From NCBI RefSeq assembly GCF_014645375.1, contig NZ_BMLT01000010.1, positions 1 to 64,000 of the forward strand: a DNA stretch of 64,000 nucleotides. The letters are read 5' to 3'. A program made the translations under genes and the position numbers. Below are positions 31,651 through 40,468 of this stretch, one piece after another. Origin of the DNA: Marinobacterium nitratireducens. GTDB lineage: Bacteria; Pseudomonadota; Gammaproteobacteria; Pseudomonadales; Balneatricaceae. Each line of letters opens with the position of its first letter. The first letter of the stretch is position 1. The notes below the pieces were generated by a model. The model saw only the letters and a list, made by a program, of their open reading frames with translations, had not been told where the DNA came from and ran no database searches.

Positions 31651-31726
31651 GTAGGAGCTCACTCCGTGAGCGAACAACCGCGCAGGTTCGACAAGGCGCC
31701 ATTCGCCCGCGGAGCGGGCTCCTACA
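31651..31726. repeat. Inverted pair of REP-like palindromes
   Basis: Two palindromic units face each other: GTAGGAGCTCACTCC with GTGAGCGAA (31651-31674) and TTCGCCCGCGGAGCGGGCTC with CTACA (31702-31726). Each folds on itself (GAGCTCACTCCGTGAGC-type) and shares the GTAGGAGC head found in gammaproteobacterial REP elements. The same family occurs at 38199-38258. Confidence 0.8.
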
Positions 31727-31757
31727 GGAGGCACCACACCCTACACCTTACGCCTTT

Positions 31758-31785
31758 CCCGTCACCCGTCACCCGTCACCCGTCA
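31758..31785. repeat. Four tandem CCCGTCA heptamers at the orn stop codon
   Basis: Exact 7-bp repeats at 31758-31764, 31765-31771, 31772-31778 and 31779-31785. Read on the orn strand they are TGACGGG, and the first TGA is the orn stop codon itself. A degenerate pair of GCGTAAG-type heptamers follows (31756-31743 on that strand). Matches in arrangement the repeat block after ygfZ. Confidence 0.8.
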
Positions 31786-32358
31786 CAGCTTCATGAAATG
31801 CTCGCGGTAGTGACGCAGCTCGTCGATCGAGTCGCGGATATCGTCCAGCGCCAGGTGCGAACCCTTTTTCCGGAACCCCGACAACAGCTCCGGTTTCCAG
31901 CGCCGCGCCAGCTCCTTAAGGGTACTGACATCGAGGTTGCGATAGTGAAAATAGGCTTCGAGCTCCGGCATGTAACGGTACAGGAAGCGGCGATCCTGGC
32001 AGATGCTGTTGCCACACATCGGTGAGGCGCCCTTGTCGACGTGGCGCGCCAGAAATTCGAGCGTGCGCCGCTCGGCTTCGCGGTCGTCGATGCGGCTCTC
32101 GCGCACCCGTTGCGTAAGCCCCGACTGGCCGTGCTGACGGGTACACCATTCATCCATGCCGTCGAGGGCCGCGTCGGCCTGATGAACGGCCAGGGACGGA
32201 CCTTCCTCGATGATATTGAGCTGTGCGTCCGTGACGATGGTGGCGATCTCGATGATCAGGTCGCGGTCCGGATCGAGCCCGGTCATCTCCAGGTCGATCC
32301 AGATCAGGTTGGTACTGCGGGCCCTGGCTTCCGCGCCGGCTGTGTCGTTGTCGTTCAT
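31783..32358 (-). CDS. orn: Oligoribonuclease
   Basis: 3'-5' exonuclease that degrades RNA dinucleotides, including pGpG from cyclic-di-GMP turnover. DEDD motifs are visible: [12 protein letters not shown] (D and E), then [21 protein letters not shown], and [21 protein letters not shown] with the final aspartate and histidine. The start ATG at 32358 is preferred over 32370 because GGAG lies 6 bases upstream, giving 191 residues. It is divergent from rsgA, as in Pseudomonas. Confidence 0.95.
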   Translation of the reverse strand: MNDNDTAGAEARARSTNLIWIDLEMTGLDPDRDLIIEIATIVTDAQLNIIEEGPSLAVHQADAALDGMDEWCTRQHGQSGLTQRVRESRIDDREAERRTLEFLARHVDKGASPMCGNSICQDRRFLYRYMPELEAYFHYRNLDVSTLKELARRWKPELLSGFRKKGSHLALDDIRDSIDELRHYREHFMKL

Positions 32359-32505
32359 TGCCGTCTCCATTGGCGTCCAACAGGCTCCCTTGACGACAGC
32401 GACCGGCCACCGGGGCCCGATCCGTGCGCGTCAACGCAGCCTACTAATTTGTGCTTGAATAGAATACCTTAGGTGCCGTCCGAATACCTCAACCCCGGGA
32501 GCTCG

Positions 32506-33540
32506 ATGTCCAAGCGTAAACTGACGCGCCGCCAGGCCTGGCGCGTGGAAAAAATTCAGCAGGAGCGCGCCGAGCGTGCCTCACGCCGCGACCAGGCGGT
32601 CGACGAGCAGCTCGAGGGCGGCGACCTGGGGCACGAGCAGCACGGTCTGATCATCTCGCACTTCGGACGTCAGGTGGATGTCGAATCGCTCGATGGCGAC
32701 GAACCCGGCAGCCTGCATCGCTGCCACATGCGCACCAACCTCGGCCAGCTGGTCACCGGCGACCGCGTCATCTGGCGCCCCGCCAGCGAGGGTGGCGTGG
32801 TGGTCGCGCAACTGGAGCGTCACTCCGAACTGATGCGCCCCAACCCCCAGGGCGAACTGCGGCCGGTGGCGGCCAATATCGATTTCATCGTCGTCACCGT
32901 TGCGGTGGAGCCGACACCCTATGCCAACCTGATCGACCGTTATCTGGTGGCTGCCGAGCTCAGCGGCATCGAACCTGTGATCCTGCTCAACAAGACCGAC
33001 CTTTTGACCGACGCCAACCGTGACGAGATCCTCGGCATGCTGGACCAGTACCAGCGCATCGGTTACCGGGTCCTGCACGCATCGACCGCCAGCACCCACG
33101 GACTGGATGCGCTGAAGCAGCTGCTCAACGACCGTATCAGCGTCTTCGTCGGCCAGTCCGGCGTCGGCAAGTCCTCACTGATCAACGCCCTGCTGCCGGG
33201 CGTCGATCTGCGCGTAGGCGAGCTCTCGGCCCAGACCCGCAAGGGGCGGCACACCACCACCACCGCGCGCCTGTTCCATTTCCCGGATGGCGGCGACCTG
33301 ATCGACTCGCCGGGCATCCGCGAGTTCGGACTCTGGCACCTGGAGCCGGAGCGGCTGATCGAAGGGTTTCGGGAATTCCGGCCCTACCTCGGGCACTGCC
33401 GCTTTCGCGACTGCCGTCACGAGCAGGAGCCGGGCTGCGCCATCAAGGCCGCGATCGAGCAGAACGAAATCAGCGCCTCACGTGTCAGAAGCTACCAGCA
33501 CATCCGCCAGTCGCTGCTGACCGAGAAAAGCCCCCACTGA
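32506..33540 (+). CDS. rsgA: Ribosome small subunit GTPase RsgA
   Basis: GTPase that checks maturation of the 30S subunit. The protein has an N-terminal OB fold, a circularly permuted G domain with G4 LNKTDLL before G1 GQSGVGKSSLINAL and G3 DSPGIREFG, and a C-terminal zinc motif (CRFRDCRHEQEPGCAI). The start at 32506 (MSKRKLTRRQAWRVEKI) is supported by GGGAG just upstream and by the family N-terminus; this gives 344 residues. Confidence 0.95.
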   Translation: MSKRKLTRRQAWRVEKIQQERAERASRRDQAVDEQLEGGDLGHEQHGLIISHFGRQVDVESLDGDEPGSLHRCHMRTNLGQLVTGDRVIWRPASEGGVVVAQLERHSELMRPNPQGELRPVAANIDFIVVTVAVEPTPYANLIDRYLVAAELSGIEPVILLNKTDLLTDANRDEILGMLDQYQRIGYRVLHASTASTHGLDALKQLLNDRISVFVGQSGVGKSSLINALLPGVDLRVGELSAQTRKGRHTTTTARLFHFPDGGDLIDSPGIREFGLWHLEPERLIEGFREFRPYLGHCRFRDCRHEQEPGCAIKAAIEQNEISASRVRSYQHIRQSLLTEKSPH

Positions 33541-33553
33541 GCCAGGCACAGGC

Positions 33554-35191
33554 ATGACGGACACCCCAGCACGCCCCTTTCCCGAACTCGCGGACGCCGA
33601 CGCCTGGGTCGCCTACCTGGCCGGGCGACCGTTGCCAACCCGGCTCTCGAGCCTGGAGCGGCTGCGAAAGGAAACCGAAGCCGACAGCAGCACCCTGATG
33701 AGCGTCACCCCGATCGTCAAGTCGGACCCGGTATTGTGCATACTGGTGATTCGCGCCGCCCAGGAACTGCACGCGGCCAAGGGCTCCGACGTCACCGGCA
33801 TCGACCACGCCATCGGCTCGCTCGGGCTCGATCGCCTCGGCCAGCTGGCGCGGCAGAGCAAGGGATTGCGGCTTCACCCCGCCCGTGTCGCCCACCTGCA
33901 GTACTTCCGCGCCATCGCCAACAGTCACCATGCCGCAACGCAGTGCGCCCAGTGGCTGCGTAGCCGCCACGCGACCTACGCCGAGAAGGCCTGGGCCGCG
34001 GCCCTGTGCTACGGCATCGGCATCTGGAGTCTCTGGCTGCACGCTCCGCTGCACATGGACCGCATCCAGCGCCGCGTTGCCGACGACGGCCTCGACCCGG
34101 TACGGGCGGAGATCGAAACCCTGGGCTGCACCACGCAGCAGATTTCCCTGGGTCTCGCCCGCAGCTGGCAACTGCCGCCGCTGGCGGTCGCAGCGCTGGA
34201 CCATGACACCTCGCCCTCGCTGCGCACCCTCGACAAGCTGCACCAGCGCACGCTCAGCGAGCCCGGCCTGACGCGGGACGAGCTGAAGGAACTGAGCCAC
34301 CTGGTCCAGCAGCACTTCTTTCCGGTCAAGCTGGCCAACTGGCTGACGCTGACGCTGAACCGCCAGTGGAGCGGCACCCGGGTGCTGCGCATCTTCGCCA
34401 TCATCGGCGATTACCTTGACCAGGAACTGCCCGAGACCGCCAGCCAGATCCATCGCAACTGCGCGCTCTCGTCCCAGCTTTACCACGTTCCCGGCACACT
34501 CGCCCCGGCTGCCGAAATGCTGATGATGCCGGACAGCACCCTCGCCGCCGAGCACCTGAGTGCGCGCGAGCTGGAACTGTACCGCGGTCGCTTTCCCGAG
34601 CCGGCGCCGCTGGAGCGGGACTCGGAAACAGCCGACGACGACACCGGGGTCGCCGATGCCCGGAGCTTCGAGCGGATTACCGGGCGCCTGCGCGACGGGC
34701 ACGAAATCTACCGCCGCCCGGCCCATATTCTGCAGGCCCTGCTCAAGGGACTCTCCGACGGGCTGGGACTGCCGCGCATCGCGCTGCAACTGGTGCAACA
34801 CCCTCAACGCACGGTCAGGACCGCCCAGGTCATCGGCATCGACGCCACAGACCCGCTGGCGGGCTTTAGCCTGGAGCTGGACAGTTCGGCGCTGTACCAC
34901 CAGCTTTGCAATCGCCCGGGGTGCATCTGGATCAACCGCGACACCCGGGAACGCATGCTGCCGCTGCTGCCGGAAGCCTTGCGGGCCGCGCTCGCCGAAC
35001 GCGACGGCCTGCTGATGTCGGTTTTCATGCGCGACCGCGCCGTTGCCATCGTCTACGCCGATGCCGGCGATAGCGGGCCGCTGTCCGCGCCGCAACGCGA
35101 TCGTTTTCGCGAACTCTGCGACGGCGCCAGCGAGGCCCTGCAACGGATGCTCAAGGCAGCGCCCGATCCCGGCACCGGCGCGGCCCGCTAA
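33554..35191 (+). CDS. HDOD-domain protein
   Basis: A 545-residue protein with an HDOD domain over about 10-220, seen in ADADAWVAYLAGRPLPTRLSSLERLR and IDHAIGSLGLDRLGQLA, and a weakly conserved C-terminal half that could be GAF-like (about 390-540). HDOD proteins take part in signalling and often bind other regulators, but most have no known activity. The position between rsgA and rhdA matches a Pseudomonas gene of the same class; there motAB lies between it and rsgA, whereas here only 13 bases separate them. Specific role unknown. Confidence 0.8.
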   Translation: MTDTPARPFPELADADAWVAYLAGRPLPTRLSSLERLRKETEADSSTLMSVTPIVKSDPVLCILVIRAAQELHAAKGSDVTGIDHAIGSLGLDRLGQLARQSKGLRLHPARVAHLQYFRAIANSHHAATQCAQWLRSRHATYAEKAWAAALCYGIGIWSLWLHAPLHMDRIQRRVADDGLDPVRAEIETLGCTTQQISLGLARSWQLPPLAVAALDHDTSPSLRTLDKLHQRTLSEPGLTRDELKELSHLVQQHFFPVKLANWLTLTLNRQWSGTRVLRIFAIIGDYLDQELPETASQIHRNCALSSQLYHVPGTLAPAAEMLMMPDSTLAAEHLSARELELYRGRFPEPAPLERDSETADDDTGVADARSFERITGRLRDGHEIYRRPAHILQALLKGLSDGLGLPRIALQLVQHPQRTVRTAQVIGIDATDPLAGFSLELDSSALYHQLCNRPGCIWINRDTRERMLPLLPEALRAALAERDGLLMSVFMRDRAVAIVYADAGDSGPLSAPQRDRFRELCDGASEALQRMLKAAPDPGTGAAR

Positions 35192-35286
35192 GGACGACAC
35201 CGGATCTAACCCTGCTTCATCAACAGGTTACGGTTTCATCGACGGGATAGTATTATCGCCTGTTCCTGTATTTAACGGAGGCTCCG

Positions 35287-36102
35287 ATGACTCAGCTCCC
35301 GCTCGTGATCGAGGCGGCCGAACTGGCCCGCCACCTGGACGATCCGTCCCTGCTGATTCTCGATCTGTCCAGGGCCGACAGCTATCGTCAGGCCCATGTT
35401 CCCCATGCCGTCCACCTGGACCCGGCGCGACTGCTGTGCGGCCAGGGGCCGGTACCGAACAAGCTGCCCAGCGCCGAGCAGCTCAGCGCGCTGTTTTCCG
35501 AGCTGGGCCTTGGTCCCGAACGCCATGTCGTCGTCTACGACGACCAGATGGGTCCGCTGGCCGGACGCATGATCTGGACCCTGCACTGCGTCGGCCACCA
35601 GCGCTGCTCGTTCCTCGACGGCCAGCTGCCGGCGTGGCAGCAGGCAGGGCTGCCGCTTGAAGCGGGCATCAATACCCCAACACCCAGCCATTTCGAGGCC
35701 CGGCCGGACCCGCGCTACCTGGCCGACGTCGACTACATCCTCGAACACCTGAACAGCCCCGGCGTGAAAATCTGGGACGCCCGCGGCCTCGACGAGTACC
35801 GCGGCGAGAAAGTCGTCAACGCCAAAAAGGGCGGCCATATCCCCGGCGCCGTCTGGTACGAGTGGACCGACACCCTGATCGGTTCCGGCGACAGCCGCCT
35901 GCGACCGGCCGGGGAATTGCTGGCGGAACTCGCGTCCCGCGGCCTGACGCCGGAACAGGAGATCATTACTCACTGTCAGACGCATCGACGCTCCGGCTTA
36001 ACCTACCTGGTGGCGCGCCATCTCGGGTTCGAGCGTGTACGCTGTTACGACGGCTCCTGGTTCGAGTGGGGAAACCGCGACGACACCCCGGTGGAAACCT
36101 GA
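35287..36102 (+). CDS. rhdA: Thiosulfate sulfurtransferase, RhdA-type rhodanese
   Basis: Transfers sulfane sulfur from thiosulfate to thiophilic acceptors. The 271-residue protein has two rhodanese domains; the first is inactive and the second carries the active-site loop HCQTHRRSG with catalytic C230. This loop and length are nearly those of Azotobacter and Pseudomonas RhdA (CQTHHRS at residue 230), which is why I choose this name over SseA-type enzymes. It lies just upstream of psd, as in Pseudomonas. Confidence 0.93.
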   Translation: MTQLPLVIEAAELARHLDDPSLLILDLSRADSYRQAHVPHAVHLDPARLLCGQGPVPNKLPSAEQLSALFSELGLGPERHVVVYDDQMGPLAGRMIWTLHCVGHQRCSFLDGQLPAWQQAGLPLEAGINTPTPSHFEARPDPRYLADVDYILEHLNSPGVKIWDARGLDEYRGEKVVNAKKGGHIPGAVWYEWTDTLIGSGDSRLRPAGELLAELASRGLTPEQEIITHCQTHRRSGLTYLVARHLGFERVRCYDGSWFEWGNRDDTPVET

Positions 36103-36129
36103 TTCAGCCTGCAAAAGGATCAATACGCC

Positions 36130-37023
36130 TTGAAAGACAAGCTTTTCATATTGCTTCAGCAACTGGCGCCACAGCACTGTCTGTCCCGCCTGGTGGGACG
36201 ACTGGCAGAGTGCCGTGACCCCTGGGTCAAGAACACCTTCATCCGCTGGTTCGCCAAACGCTACGGCGTCGACATGCAGGAGGCGGAGATCGAGGAGCTG
36301 CGGGCCTACGAGAACTTCAACGCCTTCTTCACCCGTAAACTGAAGCCGGACGCCCGCCCACTGGCATCCTCTCCGGACAGCATTCTGAGCCCGGCGGACG
36401 GCGCCATCAGCCAGCTTGGCGATATCGAACACGGCCGCATCTTTCAGGCCAAGGGGCGTGGCTATGGCCTCAGCACCCTGCTCGGCGGCGACATCGACCT
36501 TGCCGAACCCTTTAAAAACGGCAAGTTCGCCACCATCTATCTATCACCGAAGGACTATCACCGGGTGCACATGCCGGTGGACGGCAAGCTGCGCGAAACC
36601 ATCTACGTGCCGGGCGACCTCTACTCGGTCAACCAGACCACCGCCGCCAACGTCGATCAGCTGTTCGCCCGCAACGAGCGCCTGGTAGCCATCTTCGATA
36701 CCGAATACGGTCCGATGGCGATGGTACTGGTCGGCGCGATGATCGTCGCCGGTATCGAAACCGTCTGGGCGGGACAGGTGGCACCGGTGCCGCGTCAGCC
36801 GGTACGCCACCGCTTCGATGCCCGTCCTGACCAGGATATCCGGCTGTCGCGCGGCGAGGAAATGGGGCGCTTCAAGCTCGGTTCCACGGTAATCCTGCTG
36901 TTCGGTCCCGATGTTATGCGCTGGAGCGAATCGCTCGGCGCCGAAAGCCCGCTGCGGCAGGGGGAAGCCATGGGCACCCGCCTGCCCGCTGCGGCACACG
37001 AAGAGAATCCGAAAGATGAGTGA
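36130..37023 (+). CDS. psd: Phosphatidylserine decarboxylase proenzyme
   Basis: Makes phosphatidylethanolamine at the inner membrane. The self-cleavage motif LGST is in GRFKLGSTVILLFGPD near residue 240-255; cleavage there forms the pyruvoyl group. Other family segments are FNAFFTRKLKPDARP and SPKDYHRVHMPVDG. The start is TTG with AAAGGA about 10 bases upstream, giving 297 residues. The stop region overlaps the start of ygfZ by 8 bases. Confidence 0.96.
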   Translation: MKDKLFILLQQLAPQHCLSRLVGRLAECRDPWVKNTFIRWFAKRYGVDMQEAEIEELRAYENFNAFFTRKLKPDARPLASSPDSILSPADGAISQLGDIEHGRIFQAKGRGYGLSTLLGGDIDLAEPFKNGKFATIYLSPKDYHRVHMPVDGKLRETIYVPGDLYSVNQTTAANVDQLFARNERLVAIFDTEYGPMAMVLVGAMIVAGIETVWAGQVAPVPRQPVRHRFDARPDQDIRLSRGEEMGRFKLGSTVILLFGPDVMRWSESLGAESPLRQGEAMGTRLPAAAHEENPKDE

Positions 37024-38047
37024 CTGGCTGGACAAAGTACAGGCGCTGGGCGCGACCCTGAATGACGAGGGTACCCGCGTGATCGGCGTCGACGACCGCG
37101 AGTCGGAAACCCGGGTGACCCCGCTGCTGCACCTGGGGCTGATGAGCATCACAGGCCCCGATGCGGAAAAGTTCCTGCAGGGTCAGATCAGCTGCGACAT
37201 GCAGGATGTCAGCGCGCTCGGCAGCCGCCTCGGCGCGCACTGCAATATCAAAGGCCATATGCACAGCCTGTTCCGCCTGATGCGGGTGCAGGACGGTTTC
37301 TGGCTGCGTTGCCAGCGTGATCTGCTGTCGGGATCGGCGGCGCTGTTGCAGAAATACATGATCTTCTCCAAGGCCGAGGCGAAGGACCTGCGCGACGACA
37401 TCGTCGGTCTCGGCTGCAGCGGCCCCGGCGCCGCAGTACTGGTCGAGAAGGTACTGGGACAGGTGCCGAGCGAAGTCGACGGCACCTACGCCAGCGAAGG
37501 CATGCTGGCGGTCCGGGTGCCGGGCAAGCGCTTCGAAATCTGGCTGCCGCGTGAAGACGCGCTGAAGAAGCTGCCGGAGCTGGTCGAGTTCGCGCCGCTG
37601 GGCACCAGCGACGACTGGGAACTCGGCGAGATCCGCGCCGGCGTGCCGGACCTGCGCCCGGAAACCGTCGAGACCTTCATTCCGCAGATGACCAACCTGC
37701 AGGCGCTGCACGGCGTCAGCTTCACCAAGGGCTGCTACACCGGGCAGGAGATCGTTACCCGGCTGCAGCACCGCGGCCAGCTCAAGCGCCCCATGTACCG
37801 CGCCAGGGTCGCCGCCGATACCGCTCCTATGCCAGGCACTGCCCTGCACAGCGCGGACAAGGAAAATATCGGCCAGGTGGTGATCGCCGCCCCGGCGGGC
37901 GACGGCGAGTTCGAACTGCTGGCGGTAATCGTCAAGGACCTGGCGGAAACCACGCCGGTGCTGCTTGGCAGCCAGCGCGGTCCGGCGCTGGAAATCCTCG
38001 ACCTGCCCTACCAGCTGGACCCGGAGCTGTTCCAGAGCAAGCGGTAA
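37016..38047 (+). CDS. ygfZ: Folate-binding Fe-S repair protein YgfZ
   Basis: Tetrahydrofolate-dependent protein (GcvT-like fold) that helps assemble or repair certain Fe-S enzymes. The signature KGCYTGQEIV with its conserved cysteine is at about residue 238-247, and the N-terminal GLMSITGPDAEKFLQGQISCD is typical. The start at 37016 (MSDWLDKVQALG) overlaps the psd stop; the longer open frame from 36911 lies inside psd. The protein is 343 residues. Confidence 0.92.
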   Translation: MSDWLDKVQALGATLNDEGTRVIGVDDRESETRVTPLLHLGLMSITGPDAEKFLQGQISCDMQDVSALGSRLGAHCNIKGHMHSLFRLMRVQDGFWLRCQRDLLSGSAALLQKYMIFSKAEAKDLRDDIVGLGCSGPGAAVLVEKVLGQVPSEVDGTYASEGMLAVRVPGKRFEIWLPREDALKKLPELVEFAPLGTSDDWELGEIRAGVPDLRPETVETFIPQMTNLQALHGVSFTKGCYTGQEIVTRLQHRGQLKRPMYRARVAADTAPMPGTALHSADKENIGQVVIAAPAGDGEFELLAVIVKDLAETTPVLLGSQRGPALEILDLPYQLDPELFQSKR

Positions 38048-38052
38048 GCCTT

Positions 38053-38137
38053 GTGACTGGTGACTGGTGAGTGGTGAGTGGTGGGGAGCATCTGCCGGTG
38101 ATGCGCACCGCGTGAGGCGTAAGGCGTAAGGCGTAGA
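38053..38137. repeat. Two runs of 7-bp tandem repeats after ygfZ
   Basis: Run one: GTGACTG twice, GTGAGTG twice and GTGGGGA once (38053-38087). Run two: GCGTGAG, GCGTAAG, GCGTAAG, GCGTAGA (38110-38137). Both have an exact 7-base period. They begin 5 bases after the ygfZ stop codon. The same modules in the same order follow orn on its own strand. Confidence 0.8.
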
Positions 38138-38198
38138 GATACTGAAAATCGTGGGCGGTGCCTCGCCGCAAATCCATCCGGCACAATGCCATACCCGC

Positions 38199-38258
38199 TT
38201 CGCCCACGGAGTGGGCTCCTACAGCCTGGCTTGTGTAGGAGCTCGCTCCGCGAGCGAA
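38199..38258. repeat. Inverted pair of REP-like palindromes
   Basis: TTCGCCCACGGAGTGGGCTC with CTACA (38199-38223) and GTAGGAGCTCGCTCCGCGAG with CGAA (38235-38258) are inverted copies of the family also at 31651-31726. With the heptamers and terminator they fill the 385-base gene-free stretch 38048-38432. Confidence 0.8.
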
Positions 38259-38374
38259 TAACCGCCATGCCAGCACAATTCGCAGCGGGGAAGCGCCCTT
38301 CGGCTACGCGGCTCACGGACAGTAGCCCCGCCCCAAACTCACGGGCCCATCCCCGCCACGAACCATCCCGACAC

Positions 38375-38407
38375 AAAAAAACCGGCGTTCCAATGCCGGT
38401 TTTTTTT
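38375..38407. terminator. Bidirectional intrinsic terminator after ygfZ and mobA
   Basis: ACCGGC and GCCGGT pair around an 8-base loop (38381-38400), flanked by A-run on the left and T-run on the right. It serves the convergent ygfZ (+) and mobA (-) genes. Confidence 0.88.
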
Positions 38408-38432
38408 GCGACCAAGACGACTTCCTGATGAC

Positions 38433-40367
38433 TCAGGCTTCGATCAGAACCTGCTGGAAGAAGCGGCTGAGACCGGCATGATCATCCAGCGGCAGCACCT
38501 CGGCGACGTACTGGTCGGGACGCACGATGACGATACAGCCCTTCTCCTTGTCGATGCCACGCATGTCGTAGATATTCTTGCCGCCGCCGGAGGATTCCGG
38601 ACGGTTATCGACACAGAACACCTTCTCGTAGTCACGCAGACCGAACTTGCCTTTCTGCGGAGCCAGAACCGGGTGGATGTCGGACGTCTCGACCGACTGG
38701 TGGTGCGGCTGGAAAACGGCACGCACATCGATCACGGCGTCGGGATCCGCACCGGCGGGGGTGTACTTCTTCAGCGGTGAATTGACATCGTTCTGTAGGA
38801 ACGCGCACAGCGCCCTGACGCCGCACTGATCCGACATCGGCGTCGCATTGCCGGCAAAGGCGAAGATACGGTAGGCGCCGTCGGCGACGATGCAGTGACC
38901 GAGCTGCATCGGCTTGGCGTCGGCCTGACGCACCACCGGCGCCGAGTGGAAACGCTTGCCGACGGTCAAGCCCTTCGCCAGATCCTGGTGCTCGCCCTTA
39001 CCCACCACGCTCGAGGGACGGTACTGGATCGAAACGCCGGCGGTGTACTGCCCGAACAGCTGGAAGTAGCGCTGGAACTCGGCCGGATCGACTCCGTCCG
39101 GGTTTTCCGCCGACTTCGGCTTGGCACTGAACATGGCCGAGAACTCGCGATCGAAGTCGATCAGCGCCTGCCCGTACTCGCGCCGCTCGGCCGAGTAGGT
39201 TTCCAGCAACTCAGGCGCGGCACGGCCGGTCAGTACATGCGCCAGCTTCCAGCCCAGGTTCCAGGTATCCATCACCGAGGTATTGAGGCCCTGACCCGCC
39301 TTCGGGCTATGGGTGTGGCAGGCATCCCCGGCCAGGAAGACACGGGCCGGGCGCCCTTCGGCGGAATCATCGAAGGCCGTGGTGATACGCTGTCCGATTT
39401 CGTACACGCTCCACCAGGCCACCTGCTTCACGTCGATGGAGTACGGCTTGAGTATACGGTTGGCGCCGGCCACCAGCACCTGTGGCGTCATCTGGTCGCG
39501 GGCGACGCGCTCGTTTTCCCTGAGCTTGTCGAGCTCGATGTACAGACGCACCATGTAGCCACCCTCGCGCGGGATGATCAGCATGTTGCCTTCGTTGTTG
39601 GAGTGAATCAGCGCCTTCAGGCGGATATCCGGAAAGTCCGTGTTCAGCAGCACGTCCATCACGCCCCAGGCCTGGTTCAGCGCATCACCCACCAGCTCCT
39701 GGCCGATCGCCTTGCGCACGCTGGAACGGGCACCGTCACAGCCCACCACGTACCTGGCCTTGACGGTTTCGACTTCCTGCGTGTACTGCGAGTAGTTCAC
39801 CAGCCGCTCGAAGCGTACGGTCACGGGGTACTCCCCGCCCTCGGGGTCTACTTCAAGACCGAGCATCCTGCGCTGGTAGTGCGGCTCGATCTTGCCCGGA
39901 CCCTGGCGCATCACATCCAGAAACATATCGTGAACACGCGCCTGATTGATGATCAGGTGCGGCATCTCGGACAGATCGTCCGCCACGTCCTGCACCTTGC
40001 CGCTGCGCGCGATCTGGTTGGGCTTGTCGGCGTCCGGTTTCCAGAAAGCCGCTTCGTTCACCTGGTAGGCTTCCTGAATGATCTGATCGGCGAAGCCGTA
40101 CGCCTGGAACATTTCAACGGTACGACAGGCGATACCGTCCGCCTGCCCCACCAGCAGACGGTCATCCTTCTGGTCGACGATAGCGACCCTGATGTCACGG
40201 AACCTAGACAGCTGTGCCGCCAGGTTCAGGCCCGCCGGGCCACAACCGACGATCAGCACATCGACTTCGGCCGGCAGCGGGCGCTTGAGCGGCGGCGCGA
40301 TCACGCGATCCTGGGGATCGGAAAAACGCGGGTCGCCGGGGTAGAAACCATCGATATGAAACTGCAT
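38433..40367 (-). CDS. mobA: 3-hydroxybenzoate 4-monooxygenase, MobA-like flavoprotein
   Basis: FAD- and NADPH-dependent hydroxylase of the phenol hydroxylase family; MobA of Comamonas turns 3-hydroxybenzoate into protocatechuate. The 644-residue protein starts MQFHIDGFYPGDPRF and follows the MobA pattern throughout: GCGPAGLNLAAQLS (FAD), GQADGIACRTVEMF, CDGARSSVRKAIGQELVGD, GDACHTHSPKAGQGLN and a C-terminal thioredoxin-like domain with the final VVRPDQYVAEVLPL. A related activity on another monohydroxylated aromatic is possible. It is divergent from a LysR regulator, its likely controller. No protocatechuate ring-cleavage gene is in the window. Confidence 0.85.
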   Translation of the reverse strand: MQFHIDGFYPGDPRFSDPQDRVIAPPLKRPLPAEVDVLIVGCGPAGLNLAAQLSRFRDIRVAIVDQKDDRLLVGQADGIACRTVEMFQAYGFADQIIQEAYQVNEAAFWKPDADKPNQIARSGKVQDVADDLSEMPHLIINQARVHDMFLDVMRQGPGKIEPHYQRRMLGLEVDPEGGEYPVTVRFERLVNYSQYTQEVETVKARYVVGCDGARSSVRKAIGQELVGDALNQAWGVMDVLLNTDFPDIRLKALIHSNNEGNMLIIPREGGYMVRLYIELDKLRENERVARDQMTPQVLVAGANRILKPYSIDVKQVAWWSVYEIGQRITTAFDDSAEGRPARVFLAGDACHTHSPKAGQGLNTSVMDTWNLGWKLAHVLTGRAAPELLETYSAERREYGQALIDFDREFSAMFSAKPKSAENPDGVDPAEFQRYFQLFGQYTAGVSIQYRPSSVVGKGEHQDLAKGLTVGKRFHSAPVVRQADAKPMQLGHCIVADGAYRIFAFAGNATPMSDQCGVRALCAFLQNDVNSPLKKYTPAGADPDAVIDVRAVFQPHHQSVETSDIHPVLAPQKGKFGLRDYEKVFCVDNRPESSGGGKNIYDMRGIDKEKGCIVIVRPDQYVAEVLPLDDHAGLSRFFQQVLIEA

Positions 40368-40411
40368 GGGGTCGGCCTCTCTTGATGTTGCTCGATGGCG
40401 CCACTTTATCC

Positions 40412-40439
40412 AAACTCAAATATAAGGAAAAATGAGTTT
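40412..40439. promoter_or_regulatory. Candidate LysR operator in mobA-lysR gap
   Basis: A perfect 7-bp inverted repeat AAACTCA (40412-40418) and TGAGTTT (40433-40439), spaced by 14 bp, sits in the 101-base AT-rich divergent region. LysR-family operators are usually such dyads shared by the regulator and target gene. Binding is inferred. Confidence 0.55.
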
Positions 40440-40468
40440 TTAATTTAAGACTAAAAGAAAACGCATAC

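Noticed and set aside
36911-37015. Longer ygfZ reading frame starting inside psd
   Set aside because: The added residues are unlike the family, and MSDWLDK at 37016 gives a normal start overlapping the psd stop.
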